Part shown: positions 7,417-8,303 of the stretch, in pieces | Layout of the letters: the number at the start of each line of letters is the position of its first letter | Position numbering within the stretch: the first letter of the stretch is position 1 | NCBI GenBank assembly: GCA_030040725.1 | Contig: JASHTD010000039.1 | Span: forward strand, 1-8,303 | DNA length: 8,303 nt | Direction of reading: 5' to 3' | Source: Candidatus Sulfotelmatobacter sp. | GTDB taxonomy: Bacteria; Acidobacteriota; Terriglobia; Terriglobales; Acidobacteriaceae | Program-made: the position numbers and the translations under genes | The notes under the pieces: model-generated | Seen by the model: only the letters and a program-made list of their open reading frames with translations | Told to the model about the DNA's origin: nothing | Databases searched by the model: none

Positions 7417-7491
7417 GGATCATTGGATCTGTAAACCAGTGGATCCGCAAACAAGTGGTCGGCAAAGAAAGGGATCCGCAAACTGATCCAA
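7417..7491. repeat. Cluster of ~16-bp GGATC-containing direct repeats in the divergent intergenic region
   Basis: Units are GGATCTGTAAACCAGT (7425-7440), GGATCCGCAAACAAGT (7441-7456), a decayed GGTCGGCAAAGAAAG (7457-7471) and GGATCCGCAAACTGAT (7472-7487). Units 1 and 2 match at 13 of 16 positions, and 2 and 4 share the first 12. GATC cores occur at 7418, 7426, 7442, 7473 and 7485. The edges TTGGATCTGT (7423-7432) and ACTGATCCAA (7482-7491) form an imperfect inverted pair. The cluster sits 76 bp upstream of the tricorn ribosome binding site and 70 bp upstream of the promoter candidate for the dehydrogenase. It could therefore be a shared regulatory array, or simply a decaying tandem repeat. 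Confidence 0.6.
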
Positions 7492-7560
7492 GTGGACAAC
7501 AGTCCGATTGTACGACTGATTTGAGCGTCTGTGCTGCTTCTAAGGAAAGGCAACCGCCCG

Positions 7561-7590
7561 TTGACCCGGCTCCCTCGCGCCTGCTACGTT
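7561..7590 (+). promoter_or_regulatory. Candidate sigma70-type promoter for the acyl-CoA dehydrogenase gene
   Basis: TTGACC (7561-7566) and TACGTT (7585-7590) are separated by 18 bp, which would give a leader of about 25 nt before the ATG at 7622. The -35 is good, but the -10 matches the consensus only at its outer positions. No comparably spaced pair was found for the divergent tricorn gene. Confidence 0.4.
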
Positions 7591-7621
7591 CCTAATGTTT
7601 GCCTGAAAACGGAGAACTACC

Positions 7622-8303
7622 ATGCCAGCCATTAAATTTCATGGTGTCGATTTCATCCAGTTCGATTCGCTGCTTAGCGAAGAAGAGCGCCTAGTACGCG
7701 ACACCACGCGCCAGTTCATCGAAGACAATCTGATTCCCATCATCGAAGAGTGCAACCGCGCGGGACGCTTTCCGCGGGAACTGGTAAAGCCGATGGCCGA
7801 TCTCGGCTTCTTCGGCGCGTCACTGAAAGGGTACGGATGCGCGGGGATGGGCAACGTCGAATATGGGCTGATGACGCAGGAACTGGAGCGCGGCGATAGC
7901 GGCGTGCGCAGCTTCGTCAGCGTGCAATCCGGACTGTGCATGTACCCGATTTATGAATTTGGCAGCGAAGAACAGAAACAAACCTGGCTGCCGCCGATGC
8001 AAAAGGGAGAGAAACTCGGTTGCTTCGGATTGACGGAACCGGGCTTCGGATCGAATCCCGGAGGCATGCTCACGCGCGCGCGCAAAGTTGGGAACGAATA
8101 CATTTTGAATGGCGAGAAGATGTGGATTACCTCGGGCTCGATCGCCGATGTGGCGATTATTTGGGCGAAGGTGGAAAACGAAGACAACCGGATTCGGGGA
8201 TTTCTGGTTGAAACCGACCGCCCGGGTTTCAAAGCTGACGACGTGCACGGCAAGTGGTCGCTGCGGGCGTCGGTAACCTCGGGATTGTCGCTGCAGGATG
8301 TGC
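7622..8303 (+). CDS. gcdH: Glutaryl-CoA dehydrogenase-like acyl-CoA dehydrogenase, N-terminal part, cut by window edge
   Basis: The frame opens at the ATG at 7622, with GGAGA (7611-7615) 6 nt upstream, and stays open to the right edge (227 codons seen of roughly 390-400 expected). The N-terminal helical acyl-CoA dehydrogenase domain (about 15-130) is followed by the FAD-binding stretch CFGLTEPGFGSNPGGM (134-149) and KMWITSGSIADVAIIWAK (166-183), then HGKWSLRASVTSGLSLQDV. ELERGDSGVRSFVSVQ (87-102) keeps Glu89, Arg96 and Ser97, corresponding to human glutaryl-CoA dehydrogenase Glu87, Arg94 and Ser95; that Arg contacts the distal carboxylate of glutaryl-CoA. This favours glutaryl-CoA over plain fatty acyl-CoA as substrate. 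The enzyme would oxidise and decarboxylate glutaryl-CoA to crotonyl-CoA, feeding FADH2 electrons to ETF, in lysine, tryptophan or aromatic catabolism. The catalytic Glu near residue 370 is outside the window, so a non-decarboxylating relative cannot be excluded. Confidence 0.88.
   Translation, partial: MPAIKFHGVDFIQFDSLLSEEERLVRDTTRQFIEDNLIPIIEECNRAGRFPRELVKPMADLGFFGASLKGYGCAGMGNVEYGLMTQELERGDSGVRSFVSVQSGLCMYPIYEFGSEEQKQTWLPPMQKGEKLGCFGLTEPGFGSNPGGMLTRARKVGNEYILNGEKMWITSGSIADVAIIWAKVENEDNRIRGFLVETDRPGFKADDVHGKWSLRASVTSGLSLQDV

Noticed and set aside
7623..8253. Minus-strand frames opposite the acyl-CoA dehydrogenase
   Set aside because: They are antisense to a clear coding region with recognised motifs and have no family features of their own.

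Overview
The window looks like ordinary chromosomal DNA from a GC-rich, Gram-negative-type heterotrophic bacterium. The most likely source is an acidobacterium of the Terriglobia (Koribacter-like) group. This placement is inference. It rests on an exported full-length tricorn-type protease, a FecR-like secreted protein with a C-terminal membrane segment ending in a Pro/Ser/Lys-rich tail, an RNB ribonuclease of the short 'STAPNRR' subclass, and a small repeat whose ends read TCATCCCGA/TCGGGATGA. No rRNA, tRNA, CRISPR array, transposase, phage gene or toxin-antitoxin gene was seen.

Layout. (1) 1-1107, + strand: C-terminal part of an RNB-family exoribonuclease, cut by the left edge, with an S1-like tail. 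(2) About 1193-1858, + strand: secreted FecR-like protein of unknown function; its best-supported start is a GTG with a good ribosome binding site. (3) 1859-1950: short convergent gap with no clear terminator. (4) 1951-2457 and 2466-3440 (or 3509), - strand: a DUF2127 membrane protein and, 8 bp upstream of it, a DHH/DHHA1 phosphoesterase, probably one operon. (5) 3441-3833: 393 bp without a gene. It holds a 14-bp perfect palindrome in the phosphoesterase leader, a 120-bp palindromic element with 13-bp terminal inverted repeats, and a hairpin just after the protease stop codon. (6) 3834-7334, - strand: 1166-residue tricorn-like protease with a signal peptide. (7) 7335-7621: divergent intergenic region with a cluster of ~16-bp GGATC-containing direct repeats and a promoter candidate for the next gene. 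(8) 7622 to the right edge, + strand: N-terminal 227 residues of an acyl-CoA dehydrogenase, most like glutaryl-CoA dehydrogenase.

How the genes fit together: they do not form an evident single pathway. RNA decay (RNB exonuclease), oligonucleotide or cyclic nucleotide hydrolysis (DHH protein), extracytoplasmic peptide degradation (tricorn) and degradation of lysine/tryptophan/aromatics via glutaryl-CoA (acyl-CoA dehydrogenase) are general housekeeping or catabolic functions. I find no convincing evidence of a previously undescribed multi-gene system. The best leads are the non-coding elements: the 120-bp palindromic repeat, the GGATC repeat cluster and the palindrome before the DHH gene. The exported tricorn with its Pro/Lys/Glu-rich insert and the FecR-like orphan are secondary leads.
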